Shown here: positions 7,830 to 15,306 of the stretch, one piece after another
Position numbering within the stretch: the first letter of the stretch is position 1
How the letters are laid out: the number at the start of each line of letters is the position of its first letter
Source of the DNA: Atopococcus tabaci DSM 17538
GTDB taxonomy: Bacteria > Bacillota > Bacilli > Lactobacillales > Carnobacteriaceae_A
DNA: 54,371 bases
Reading direction: 5' to 3'
Assembly (NCBI RefSeq): GCF_000429585.1
Contig: NZ_AUCD01000008.1
Location: 1-54,371 of the forward strand
Notes under the pieces: model-generated
Told to the model about the DNA's origin: nothing
Database searches by the model: none
Seen by the model: the letters and a program-made list of their open reading frames with translations, nothing else
Program-made: the position numbers and the translations under genes

Positions 7830-8981
7830 CTACTGCAGCGATGCGATGTCTTGATCCCACCGTTCGTTGAGTTCGGTGCCGAGTGTGCCGAGACTGGAGA
7901 CGCGGAACTCTCTGACGTCCAAGCCTTCCAAGAGTGCGGAGTTTTCAGATTCCAAGTTCGCCGCATCGATCAACGGAATGGCCGCCATCTCGTCCAGCAA
8001 AATGCTTTGTGCTTCTTCTGTCAGCATGAAGTCCATCACGGCATGCGCGCCTTCCACATCGCTTCCGATCGACGGCATCACCATCGCATCGACGTTCCCT
8101 GTGAAACTCGGGTCGATCTGCGCGATTTTAGTGGATTCAGGCAGCGTGCCTTGACCGATCTGCTGGATCACCATGTCTGCCCACGCCGGGATGATGTCCA
8201 CTTCTTGGTTCGCCAACAAATCCAGCGTGCCTTGGTTTTTGTTTGGATAAACGACTTGCCCGCCTGACTGGTACATATGCGGGTGCAGCTCTTCCAATAG
8301 GCCGAACCCTTCGTCCCATTGGTCTTTCCACGACTCATCTTGAGACGTCAAGGCTTCTTCGGGAAGCGAGTTGTACACCGCCGTCGTCACAAACGAACTG
8401 CCCGCCCCTCCGGAACCGGGCGTGTTGTACGCAAAGCGCCCTGGATTGTCTTTGATCCACTGGTACAACTCGTCCGCTGTTTTTGGAGGAGTGGGAACGT
8501 TGTCGGAATTGTAGGCCAAAACAACGGTCGTTCCTCTGTAAGGCACCAAATAGTCTTCCCCGACGGATACAGAGGCTTGTAAGTTTTCCGCATTCGGTAC
8601 TTTTTCAAAGTCAACCGGCGTGAAGATGTCTTCCCCGCCCTCTTCGACGTACGAAACAAATTCCGAGTCGGATGTGAGAATCAAGTCATAGTCGGTGTCG
8701 GTTTCCCCCGCTTTTTGTGCGGCAACAATGCGGTCGCGGAGACTTTGGGTGCCTGATCCGGACAGTATGTATTCGAGTTCCAATTCGTAATCCTCGCCGT
8801 ACTCGCTGTCGTTGAAGGCATCGACAACCGATTCCATAGCGATCCGGACATTATCCGATCCGCCTGCCCACAGTGTCACCACGTCTTTCCCGTCTTCTCC
8901 AGCTGCTGCATCGTTTCCGCATGCCGCCAGCAAAGCCGCTCCTGCCATCAACAACCCCATATGCTTCTTCTTTTTCAACAT
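7830..8981 (-). CDS. ABC transporter substrate-binding lipoprotein
   Basis: A 383-residue extracellular solute-binding protein. The signal peptide MLKKKKHMGLLMAGAALLAAC ends in lipobox LAAC, so cysteine 21 is lipid-anchored. The mature part has the two-lobe fold of the family (VTLWAGGSDNVR at the start, YRGTTVVLAYNSDNVPTPP near the hinge, NTPGSGGAGSSFV in the ligand cleft). It delivers ligand to the permeases at 6963-7814 and 9973-10905. The ligand is not known. Confidence 0.9.
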   Translation of the reverse strand: MLKKKKHMGLLMAGAALLAACGNDAAAGEDGKDVVTLWAGGSDNVRIAMESVVDAFNDSEYGEDYELELEYILSGSGTQSLRDRIVAAQKAGETDTDYDLILTSDSEFVSYVEEGGEDIFTPVDFEKVPNAENLQASVSVGEDYLVPYRGTTVVLAYNSDNVPTPPKTADELYQWIKDNPGRFAYNTPGSGGAGSSFVTTAVYNSLPEEALTSQDESWKDQWDEGFGLLEELHPHMYQSGGQVVYPNKNQGTLDLLANQEVDIIPAWADMVIQQIGQGTLPESTKIAQIDPSFTGNVDAMVMPSIGSDVEGAHAVMDFMLTEEAQSILLDEMAAIPLIDAANLESENSALLEGLDVREFRVSSLGTLGTELNERWDQDIASLQ

Positions 8982-8984
8982 GGT

Positions 8985-9962
8985 TTACGCTCCTTTTTTG
9001 TAGGTCAATAGTTTGTTCAAATCAAATGAAATGGTCTGTCCTTCTTCCAGCTCCACGGTTTCATGCCGCGGAACGAATGCTTTGATCGTTGTGTTTTCCG
9101 TCTGGATGGTGACCGATGCATAGTGCCCCAACAGCATGATGCTTCGAATGACACCGCTGCGCATCCCGTTTCCGTCTGTATGGATGCTGACGTCTTCCGG
9201 GCGGAAAGCCAACTGTTCGCCGCCCCGCTCCAAAAAGTTCATTTCGCCGATGAAAGACGCGACATAGGTGGAAGCCGGTTTGTCGTAAATTTCTGCCGGC
9301 GTGCCCACTTGCGCCATTTTCCCTTTGTCCATCACCACAATCCGGTGCGACAAGGACATCGCTTCTTCTTGGTCGTGCGTCACAAATACCACGGTGATAT
9401 TGAGTTCCGCCTGGATTCGTTTCAACTCTTCCCGCATCTGCATTCGGATTTTGGCATCTAGCGCCGAAAACGGTTCGTCCATCAACAGAACGGCCGGCTC
9501 CAATAAAAGAGAGCGCGCAATGGCAATCCGCTGCTGCTGGCCTCCGGACAATTGATTCGGGTATTTCTTCTCGGTTCCCGGCAGGCGCATGATCTCGAGC
9601 ATCTCTTCGATGCGGCGCTTGATGTCTTTCTTAGGAGTCTTCCGGAGTTTCAATCCGAACGCCAAGTTTTCTTCCACCGTCATGTGCGGCCACAAGTTGT
9701 AGCTTTGGAACACCATTCCTGTGGGACGCTGTTCCGGCGGCAAATGGGTGACCTCTTCCCCATTGATGGAGATGCTTCCCCGTGTCACATCGATAAATCC
9801 TCCTAAAGCGCGCAATATGGTCGTCTTCCCACATCCAGAAGGACCCAAGAGCGTGATGATTTCTCCTTCCCGGATGTCCAAGTTGATGTCCCGGACTCCG
9901 TCGCCGTTTGGGTACACTTTAGCCAGTTGTTTGATTTCCACTTTCGGTGTGGCTGTTTTCAT
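8985..9962 (-). CDS. ABC transporter ATP-binding protein
   Basis: A 325-residue cytoplasmic ATPase of the MalK/UgpC/PotA type. It has Walker A GPSGCGKTT, signature LSGGQQQR, Walker B VLLMDEP and the H-loop VFVTHD, followed by a C-terminal TOBE-like domain from about residue 240. It energises uptake through the two permeases of this operon and is tightly packed between them. Confidence 0.95.
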   Translation of the reverse strand: MKTATPKVEIKQLAKVYPNGDGVRDINLDIREGEIITLLGPSGCGKTTILRALGGFIDVTRGSISINGEEVTHLPPEQRPTGMVFQSYNLWPHMTVEENLAFGLKLRKTPKKDIKRRIEEMLEIMRLPGTEKKYPNQLSGGQQQRIAIARSLLLEPAVLLMDEPFSALDAKIRMQMREELKRIQAELNITVVFVTHDQEEAMSLSHRIVVMDKGKMAQVGTPAEIYDKPASTYVASFIGEMNFLERGGEQLAFRPEDVSIHTDGNGMRSGVIRSIMLLGHYASVTIQTENTTIKAFVPRHETVELEEGQTISFDLNKLLTYKKGA

Positions 9963-9972
9963 TGTGTTTTCC

Positions 9973-10905
9973 TCACTTTCCTGTCAAACTCTTTCCGATC
10001 GATGACGGCACCAAATATTTGCGGAACAACAAGACAACGACAAGCGACGGAATGATCAAAATCAACGCGAACACCGCGCCTGCTGTTGCTGGGTAATCCA
10101 AAATGACGCCGTACATTGATGTCGCCATCGTATTGATTTCGGGGAAGCCGACCAGCAACGTGCCTTGCGCTTCTTCCAACGACCCGAGGAACGTGTACAT
10201 GGAAGCCACTGCGATTCCCGGTGCCGCAAGCGGCAGCGTGATTTTGACAAATGTCTGAAATGGCGAGGCCCCGGCATCCCGCGCCGCTTCTTCCTGCTGG
10301 GAATGGACATTCCGGAACGCCCCGGCCGGCAGCCAGATCATGAACAATAACGAGTTGATTAAATGAACAATCACCACTCCCGGAATCGTCCCCATCAGGT
10401 TGAAACGGTAAAAAATGATGCCCATCGCGGTGTACAGTCCAATTTTTGGAAATGCATTGGACAGCAAAAAGGAAAACATAAAGAGCTTCTTGCCTTTGAA
10501 ATCAAACCGCGCCAACGCATACGCCGCCGGCAGGCACACAATCAGTGACACCACTGTCGTTCCCGCCGCCAACAAGAAAGAGGTCGCGATGGATTCAACG
10601 AGTGTGTTTTGGGACAACACGAAGTCCCACCACTGGAAACCGAATTCCCGCGGCACCACGTCCGGGAATTGGTAAATATTGGCAAACGCCAGCATGAACG
10701 TGTTCATCAGCGGTCCGTAAAAGAACAACAAGAAAACAGCGAACAAGAGAAATTCAAAAAACTTCTTCTTTCCTACTCCATGATAAAAGCGCCGCACGTT
10801 CAATCCTTTGAAAAAGCTGGTGACGACTTCGCCCATCGCCGTCCAAACCGGCGTCCGTTTTTCCAACGCCCGCTGGTTCGCCGCATTGTTTTTCGATTCA
10901 ATCAT
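9973..10905 (-). CDS. ABC transporter permease (second of two)
   Basis: A 310-residue membrane subunit with six predicted helices and the EAA motif EEAARDAGASPFQTFVKITLPL. An open frame extends to 11028, but GAGGTGAGGA precedes ATG 10905, which is chosen; the longer form would bury most of the GDPD gene end. It overlaps that gene by four bases (ATGA), indicating translational coupling. A charged N-terminal stretch of about 50 residues precedes the first helix. Confidence 0.9.
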   Translation of the reverse strand: MIESKNNAANQRALEKRTPVWTAMGEVVTSFFKGLNVRRFYHGVGKKKFFEFLLFAVFLLFFYGPLMNTFMLAFANIYQFPDVVPREFGFQWWDFVLSQNTLVESIATSFLLAAGTTVVSLIVCLPAAYALARFDFKGKKLFMFSFLLSNAFPKIGLYTAMGIIFYRFNLMGTIPGVVIVHLINSLLFMIWLPAGAFRNVHSQQEEAARDAGASPFQTFVKITLPLAAPGIAVASMYTFLGSLEEAQGTLLVGFPEINTMATSMYGVILDYPATAGAVFALILIIPSLVVVLLFRKYLVPSSIGKSLTGK

Positions 10906-11564
10906 GCATTCCTCACCTCTTCTTTCATCTGCTCCCTTTCTTGGTAAACCTTCGCGCGCCGAGTCGTGACATTGCGGACACCTTGGGATTTGAACCAATC
11001 GATCCGGTTCAGATCGTTCACCGTCCACACGGAAAGCCCGATCCCTTCTTGGCGACAGTGGTCAATCACCCATTCTTCCGCAAAGTGATGATTGACATTC
11101 AGTGTTTGAATCGCATTCTTTTTGCAAAACGCCAGCAGCTCGTCCAAGTTCCTTTTTGTAAACGTACTGGACATATTGGGAATCAAGTTTTCAGGATTAT
11201 AAAACACCTTTCCCCGCTCGCGGACCGTCCGCAGCTGAGAGATATAGACACTTCCTGAAAGAATCAGCCGGTCCCAAATACCGTACTTCTTGGCCAAATC
11301 AAACACCGGCTGCTCCAAATGCCCTTCTTTCAAATCACAGTTGATCCAGCATTCCTCGTCCCACGCCATCCGCTCGAACGCCTCTTCCAGCGTCACCAGC
11401 CCATCGATGTTTTCTTGTGCATCATGACTTAAGTACAACACGTTTGACTCCGCCCGCCGCACGTCCACCTCTACACACGCAGCTTTCCCATCCAGCATCT
11501 CTTCCAAAAAGACAAGACTGTTCTCCGGAGTGCCGTCGCTTCCGGAATGCGCCGTTACCATCAT
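10902..11564 (-). CDS. Glycerophosphodiester phosphodiesterase family protein
   Basis: A 220-residue cytoplasmic TIM-barrel protein of the GDPD family, which cleaves glycerophosphodiesters to glycerol-3-phosphate and an alcohol. Recognisable parts are TPENSLVFLEEML, VEVDVRRAESNVLYLSHD (metal ligands E and D, catalytic H) and GIGLSVWTVND. The usual N-terminal HRG is AHSGSDG here, so the first metal or acid residue context is atypical. It heads the ABC importer operon, which suggests hydrolysis of an imported phosphodiester inside the cell. Confidence 0.85.
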   Translation of the reverse strand: MMVTAHSGSDGTPENSLVFLEEMLDGKAACVEVDVRRAESNVLYLSHDAQENIDGLVTLEEAFERMAWDEECWINCDLKEGHLEQPVFDLAKKYGIWDRLILSGSVYISQLRTVRERGKVFYNPENLIPNMSSTFTKRNLDELLAFCKKNAIQTLNVNHHFAEEWVIDHCRQEGIGLSVWTVNDLNRIDWFKSQGVRNVTTRRAKVYQEREQMKEEVRNA

Positions 11565-11739
11565 CGCACTCTCCCTTTCCTTTCGTGCTCACAACCCAAG
11601 TATAGGTTTGGATTGTAAAAACTAGCCCCAAAATACCGTAAGGAACGTGCAAACTTTATAAATCTTTGGTAAAAATGGAAACGAGAAAGCGTCAATTCAT
11701 AGAGTGGCGCTCATTTCGAGGCTCACTTCATGAATGGAC

Positions 11740-11775
11740 AAAAAAAGAAGCAGAGAACCTGCGCTCCCTGCTTCT
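11740..11775 (-). terminator. Terminator downstream of array 3
   Basis: On the minus strand AGAAGCAGGGAG and CTCTGCTTCT flank a short loop and are followed by seven T. It would end transcripts of the 11916-12272 gene after they cross array 3, placing that array inside a 3' untranslated region. Confidence 0.75.
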
Positions 11776-11785
11776 AAAAAGGTGC

Positions 11786-11934
11786 TTAATTCTCATAACC
11801 CGGTCCTGTAAAAGGAAGTTATGAGAAATAAACGCATTTAATTATCATAACTCCTCTTCGTTGGGGCGGATTGTGAGAAATAAAGCGAGTTATTCTTCAT
11901 AACTCCACTTTATTTTCAGAGTTGTGATAAATGA
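11786..11934. repeat. 52-bp phased inverted-repeat array 3 (3 units)
   Basis: Units at 11786-11830, 11838-11882 and 11890-11934, with spacers AACGCAT and AAGCGAG. The arms are longer (about 16 bp) and of a third sequence type, TTAATTATCATAACTC / GAGTTGTGATAAATGA, yet the 52-bp period is exact. The last unit reaches into the coding region of 11916-12272 and supplies its final codons and stop. Confidence 0.8.
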
Positions 11935-12272
11935 CGCCACACGTACACAGCTGAACCGGCAAAAATCAATACTGGAACCAGGAATACCCATCCCCAAGCA
12001 AAGCCTCTTCCAAATGTCATCATGGTGAACAGTTGAAAACTTAAAATGGTCAGGCAGCTGAAGAGCGCAAATCTTTTTGCGCGGTTCCTTGTCGACTTTT
12101 CAGCCAAATAATTTTGAAAAGAAGGGATCGAAAGCAGCACCGCCAATACGAAAAAGACCGCAGCCGGAAGAATGATCACATCTCCCCAAACGGAGGAATA
12201 GCGGAGCTGCAGCCATTTAGAGGCTGCAGACAAGACAAGTCCCATCACCAAAAATACCGTTCGCCAGTTCAT
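11916..12272 (-). CDS. Hypothetical small membrane protein
   Basis: A 118-residue protein with four predicted hydrophobic segments (starting at about residues 5, 30, 65 and 85), probably integral to the membrane. AAAGGAGG precedes the ATG. I do not recognise a family. Its last six codons and stop lie inside the third unit of array 3, so the C-terminus (HLSQL) is repeat-derived or the repeat has been constrained by it. It is monocistronic, ending at the terminator at 11740-11775. Confidence 0.65.
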   Translation of the reverse strand: MNWRTVFLVMGLVLSAASKWLQLRYSSVWGDVIILPAAVFFVLAVLLSIPSFQNYLAEKSTRNRAKRFALFSCLTILSFQLFTMMTFGRGFAWGWVFLVPVLIFAGSAVYVWRHLSQL

Positions 12273-12303
12273 CTGCGCCCTCCTTTCTTTTCTTCATTAT
12301 ACG

Positions 12304-12338
12304 AAAAAAGACCCTGCGTTGTGATACGCAAGGTCTTT
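12304..12338 (-). terminator. Terminator of the ribonuclease-barstar operon
   Basis: AGACCTTGCGT and ACGCAGGGTCT (minus strand) flank a short loop and are followed by six T, six bases past the barstar stop. Confidence 0.8.
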
Positions 12339-12343
12339 TGAGT

Positions 12344-12613
12344 TTAGATGACTTTGAATTCCACTTGTGGATTCACTTCTGAAGCGTCTCTCAGTGTCTG
12401 GACAAAGGTTTCGCCGTATGTGCCCAGCTGATTCAACAATTCAGGCTTGTTGATCAGCATGATGGACAATGGTTTGTCGTAAGACGTCAGTGCGTCGTAC
12501 AACGCATCCAAGTTCCAGCCGTAATAACCCGGCAAAGGCAGCTGGGCATGCAGATACGCATGAAGCCGTTCTTTCGTTTGCATATGTGTACCGTCCAATT
12601 GTATGGTCTGCAT
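12344..12613 (-). CDS. Barstar-family ribonuclease inhibitor
   Basis: An 89-residue cytoplasmic protein of the barstar family, which blocks barnase-type ribonucleases by covering their active site. GYYGWNLDALYDALTSY matches the helix that inserts into the enzyme; the following PLSIMLINKPEL fits the adjacent strand. The frame opens further upstream, but GGGGAGGAA precedes ATG 12613. One base separates it from the ribonuclease stop, so enzyme and inhibitor are translated from one message. It protects the producer from its own enzyme. Confidence 0.92.
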   Translation of the reverse strand: MQTIQLDGTHMQTKERLHAYLHAQLPLPGYYGWNLDALYDALTSYDKPLSIMLINKPELLNQLGTYGETFVQTLRDASEVNPQVEFKVI

Positions 12614-12614
12614 G

Positions 12615-13091
12615 TTATTCCTCCCCGTAAAGCAGCGTGAAGCTGTCGTAGTGGTCATCGGTATAGTAAATCAATCCGTCATTGGAGTAGACGAGCCGTT
12701 CTTCCCCGCGGTACCCGCCGTTGTAATTGACGTCGGCTTCGTAATATTGTCTGCCCGGCGCTTCGGGAAGCAAGCCTTCCCGGTTTCCGAAACGGTCGCC
12801 GCCGATGATCAGCTGATCGGTGACTTCCCACAAATTGCCTTCACTGGCTTCCCATCCAAAGTCGCGCGCTTCCGCTTTTGTGATGTAATTGTCCGGCAAG
12901 GTTTCAAACGTGTACAAGTAAAGCGCCACATCTTCCGGACTGCTGTAATAACCGTCTTCATCAAGAGTTTCCTCATCCACCGTAGTGGTTTCCATCTGGG
13001 CCACTTCTTCCAGTACCGCTTCGAGCGGTCCGCAAGCTGACAGCAGGAAACCAAGCATCATCAGCAATAGAGGCCATAGTCGTTTCTTCAT
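12615..13091 (-). CDS. Barnase-type ribonuclease, lipoprotein
   Basis: A 158-residue extracytoplasmic guanyl-specific ribonuclease. The signal peptide ends at lipobox LSAC (cysteine 20), so the enzyme should be anchored to the outer face of the membrane; classical barnase is freely secreted. A 25-residue acidic linker follows. The barnase fold runs from SSPEDVALYLYTF to the end, with catalytic equivalents visible as the E of YYEADVNYNGGY, the R of RGEERLVYS and the H of YYTDDHYDSF. It is followed at once by its barstar. Confidence 0.92.
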   Translation of the reverse strand: MKKRLWPLLLMMLGFLLSACGPLEAVLEEVAQMETTTVDEETLDEDGYYSSPEDVALYLYTFETLPDNYITKAEARDFGWEASEGNLWEVTDQLIIGGDRFGNREGLLPEAPGRQYYEADVNYNGGYRGEERLVYSNDGLIYYTDDHYDSFTLLYGEE

Positions 13092-13144
13092 TTCGATTCT
13101 CCTTCTCCTACAAACGCTGCTCTCATTCTAATCAGTTCTTTGGA

Positions 13145-13192
13145 AAAACACAACACAAAATACCCGCAGAAGGCTCTACCCTTCCGCGGGTA
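13145..13192 (-). terminator. Terminator after the 33-residue small ORF
   Basis: TACCCGC and GCGGGTA with inner GAAGG/CTTC form a stem; the minus strand continues ATTTTGTGTTGTGTTTTT. It separates the small ORF from the ribonuclease operon. Confidence 0.65.
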
Positions 13193-13206
13193 TAGGCATA
13201 CTGATT

Positions 13207-13308
13207 TCAGTAAAAGAGAAGCCGGAAAAAGAGTCCGATGATGCCCCAAAGGATGGACGACAGGAAAAAGCCGTTTCTGAAACCGATGATGGTTCTGTTT
13301 TTGGTCAT
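13207..13308 (-). CDS. Small membrane protein, 33 residues
   Basis: MTKNRTIIGFRNGFFLSSIL is followed by a hydrophobic tail, giving one likely transmembrane segment. GAAAGGCGG lies before the ATG at proper spacing and a terminator follows at 13145-13192. A longer frame runs up to 13437 but has no ribosome site. No family is recognised; its position upstream of the ribonuclease is the only clue. Type I toxins and small stress proteins look alike at this size. Confidence 0.45.
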   Translation of the reverse strand: MTKNRTIIGFRNGFFLSSILWGIIGLFFRLLFY

Positions 13309-13421
13309 GGTGATCCGCCTTTCGGTGAGAGATGTGGTGTGACGAGGTGTTATACAAGAGGTAAAACTGAAGAGGTTAAAGTATACGCTTACTTTACCAA
13401 AACGGGACAGGTATAACAATA

Positions 13422-13457
13422 TAAAAATCACCCCCAAAGAGGGTATCTTTGGAGGTG
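13422..13457 (-). terminator. Terminator of the lone EIIC gene
   Basis: CACCTCCAAAG and CTTTGGGGGTG (minus strand) flank a 7-base loop and are followed by ATTTTTAT. Confidence 0.7.
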
Positions 13458-13463
13458 CAGTCT

Positions 13464-14774
13464 TCAGACGGTTTCTTCTTTCAGCTGTTCACTGGTTTCT
13501 TTTTCTTCCTGCCTCAAATTGTTTTTCTCCACCGCATAGTAAAACGGCAGGTACAAGAGGACATTCACCACAATCATGAACACTTGCAGCAACGCTCCGG
13601 CGATGCTTCCTGTTGTCAAGAATCCGCTGAGGATCGGCGGCATCGTCCAAGCGGTGGCGACTCGTGTGAGCGGGACAAGCCCGATCGACATGGCGGTATA
13701 GGCAATAAGGACGTTGACAATCGGCGCCAAGATGAACGGCACGATCAGCAATAGGTTCAATACAACTGGAATCCCAAACATGGCCGGCTCGTTGATATTG
13801 AAGATTCCCGGAACCAGTGTCAACGGCGCCAACGTTTTCGTTTGCTTGGAAGCCTTTCTTTTCCGCGCCAAGACTGCCAGCACAATGACCAAACCAAGTG
13901 TGGCGCCCCCGCCTCCCATGTAGACAAAGTTATCCATGAAAGGTGTGGTGATGATATGCGGGAGTTCTGTTCCGGATTGGTAAGCTGCGATGTTTTCATC
14001 CAAATTGGCCAGCCAAATCGGGCTCATAATTTGGTTCACCGTATTTCCGCCGTGGAGCCCCACAAACCAGAACATACTGTTCAACCCTGCCATGAGCATC
14101 GTTCCAAACACGTTACTACCCAACAAACTCAATGGTCCACCCAAGATGGCTTGAGCCAAATTGTGCAGATCCGGAAGTCCCGTTGCATCCAGCACACTCG
14201 AAATAATGAGCCACATCGTGATGATGAAGGCTCCCGGGATGATGGCGCTGAAACTTCTTCCCACTGCCGGGGGAACACTGTCCGGCATTTTGATTTGCAA
14301 GTCGCGGGCAATGAACCATTGGTAAATGTACCCGGAAAGCAGTCCGAGGATGATCGCAACGAACAACCCGGCTGCCCCCATGCGGGACACCGTGATACCT
14401 GTTCCAGTTTCCCCAGTCACAAAAGGAGTAACCGTAATGAATGAAGAAAGCGAAATGATTCCTGCGGCCACTCCATCCGCTCCATACTGGTTCGCCATAC
14501 TTTGGGCGATCCCGAAACTGGCAACCAAACCGATCAACCCGAAACTGCTGTCCACGCCTTTCCAAAGGTAAGGAGCAACCCCAATTTCTCCCAGCCATGC
14601 TTCCCACCAACCTGGAATCGGGAAACTGGCGATGATCATGAACAAGGACCCGATAATGATCAACGGCATAGCCAGCGTAATCCCGTCACGTACGGCAATC
14701 AACGCCTTGTTGGCGGACATTTTCGCGGCAATCGGCATCAGCTTGTCTTCAACAAAATTATTTGATGACTTCAT
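13464..14774 (-). CDS. PTS EIIC, lactose/cellobiose family
   Basis: A 436-residue permease of the cellobiose/lactose (CelB) type with about ten membrane segments. The conserved substrate region is visible around HGGNTVNQIMSPIWLANL and GIFNINEPAMFGIPVVLN. No EIIA or EIIB of this type lies nearby, so it must share phosphocarriers encoded elsewhere; this is common for orphan CelB proteins. The start is ATG 14774, preceded by AAAAGGAGACGG; a longer frame to 14810 lacks such a site. A cre-like site 32 bases upstream suggests CcpA control. Confidence 0.9.
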   Translation of the reverse strand: MKSSNNFVEDKLMPIAAKMSANKALIAVRDGITLAMPLIIIGSLFMIIASFPIPGWWEAWLGEIGVAPYLWKGVDSSFGLIGLVASFGIAQSMANQYGADGVAAGIISLSSFITVTPFVTGETGTGITVSRMGAAGLFVAIILGLLSGYIYQWFIARDLQIKMPDSVPPAVGRSFSAIIPGAFIITMWLIISSVLDATGLPDLHNLAQAILGGPLSLLGSNVFGTMLMAGLNSMFWFVGLHGGNTVNQIMSPIWLANLDENIAAYQSGTELPHIITTPFMDNFVYMGGGGATLGLVIVLAVLARKRKASKQTKTLAPLTLVPGIFNINEPAMFGIPVVLNLLLIVPFILAPIVNVLIAYTAMSIGLVPLTRVATAWTMPPILSGFLTTGSIAGALLQVFMIVVNVLLYLPFYYAVEKNNLRQEEKETSEQLKEETV

Positions 14775-14805
14775 GTTAACCGTCTCCTTTTTAAGTAAGT
14801 GTCGT

Positions 14806-14819
14806 GGCAACCGCTTACA
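14806..14819 (-). promoter_or_regulatory. cre-like site upstream of EIIC gene
   Basis: GGCAACCGCTTACA on the plus strand matches the cre consensus TGWAANCGNTNWCA at 12 of 14 positions. It lies about 30 bases before the start codon, where binding would block transcription. Confidence 0.45.
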
Positions 14820-14993
14820 AAATCATCAACGCTCTTTTTTTATTCCATAAAAAGCCCCTCTCCAAACTGCTTTTCGTATACTTATACGTTCAGCATAGCA
14901 AAGTTTGTATGCGTTACCAATGACTTTTTGCATTGTTTTTCTTTTAGCGCCAAAAAGGAAAATTGTATAAGCTCCCCTTCTTTCAAAGAGCGG

Positions 14994-15141
14994 CTATCTT
15001 AAACTCGAGGCCTGCAAAAGAAGCTGAGTTTAAATTAGCACCCCTCTATATGAAGCTCACGGTTCAAAATGAGGCTCGAGTTTCATTTAGGCGGCCTCTA
15101 TCTTAAACTCACGCTCAAAAAAAGAGTTGAGTTTAAGATAG
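14994..15141. repeat. 52-bp phased inverted-repeat array 4 (3 units)
   Basis: Units at 14994-15038, 15046-15090 and 15098-15141 (the last one base short), with spacers CACCCCT and GCGGCCT. Arms drift from CTATCTTAAACTC to CTATATGAAGCTC. The third unit is perfect (CTATCTTAAACTC / GAGTTTAAGATAG) and is followed by AGGCTTTTTT, so it would read as an intrinsic terminator on the plus strand. It is the only array between divergently transcribed genes. Confidence 0.8.
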
Positions 15142-15173
15142 AGGCTTTTTTATTCAAATCCATAGGTCAAAAA

Positions 15174-15210
15174 GAAAGAGAACGGGATTTCATCCTGTTC
15201 TCCTTCTTTC
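15174..15210. other. Stable hairpin in the EIIC-ggt intergenic region
   Basis: GAGAACGGGA and TCCTGTTCTC flank a 5-base loop, with outer GAAAG/CTTTC. The minus strand continues TTTCTTTTTG, resembling a terminator, but no minus-strand gene precedes it. Apart from array 4, this hairpin and the ggt leader repeat, I see no other structure in the 532 bases between the two start codons. Confidence 0.5.
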
Positions 15211-15265
15211 GTTTCAGCTGGTACCGCAAACATTTCTCCGTCGCCAAACGTTTTAAAGAGTGGTA

Positions 15266-15294
15266 TTCTGGTTTATACATACCAAAAACCAGAA
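15266..15294 (+). promoter_or_regulatory. Inverted repeat overlapping the ggt ribosome site
   Basis: TTCTGGTTT (15266-15274) and AAACCAGAA (15286-15294) are perfect 9-base complements over an 11-base loop. The right arm overlaps the Shine-Dalgarno AGAAGGGA at 15291-15298, so an RNA hairpin would hide it. As DNA it could equally be an operator for a dimeric repressor. Confidence 0.5.
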
Positions 15295-15306
15295 GGGACT
15301 GTCCGC

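Noticed and set aside
9973..11028. Permease starting at 11028
   Set aside because: The added 41 residues overlap the GDPD gene and look non-coding; a strong ribosome site marks ATG 10905.
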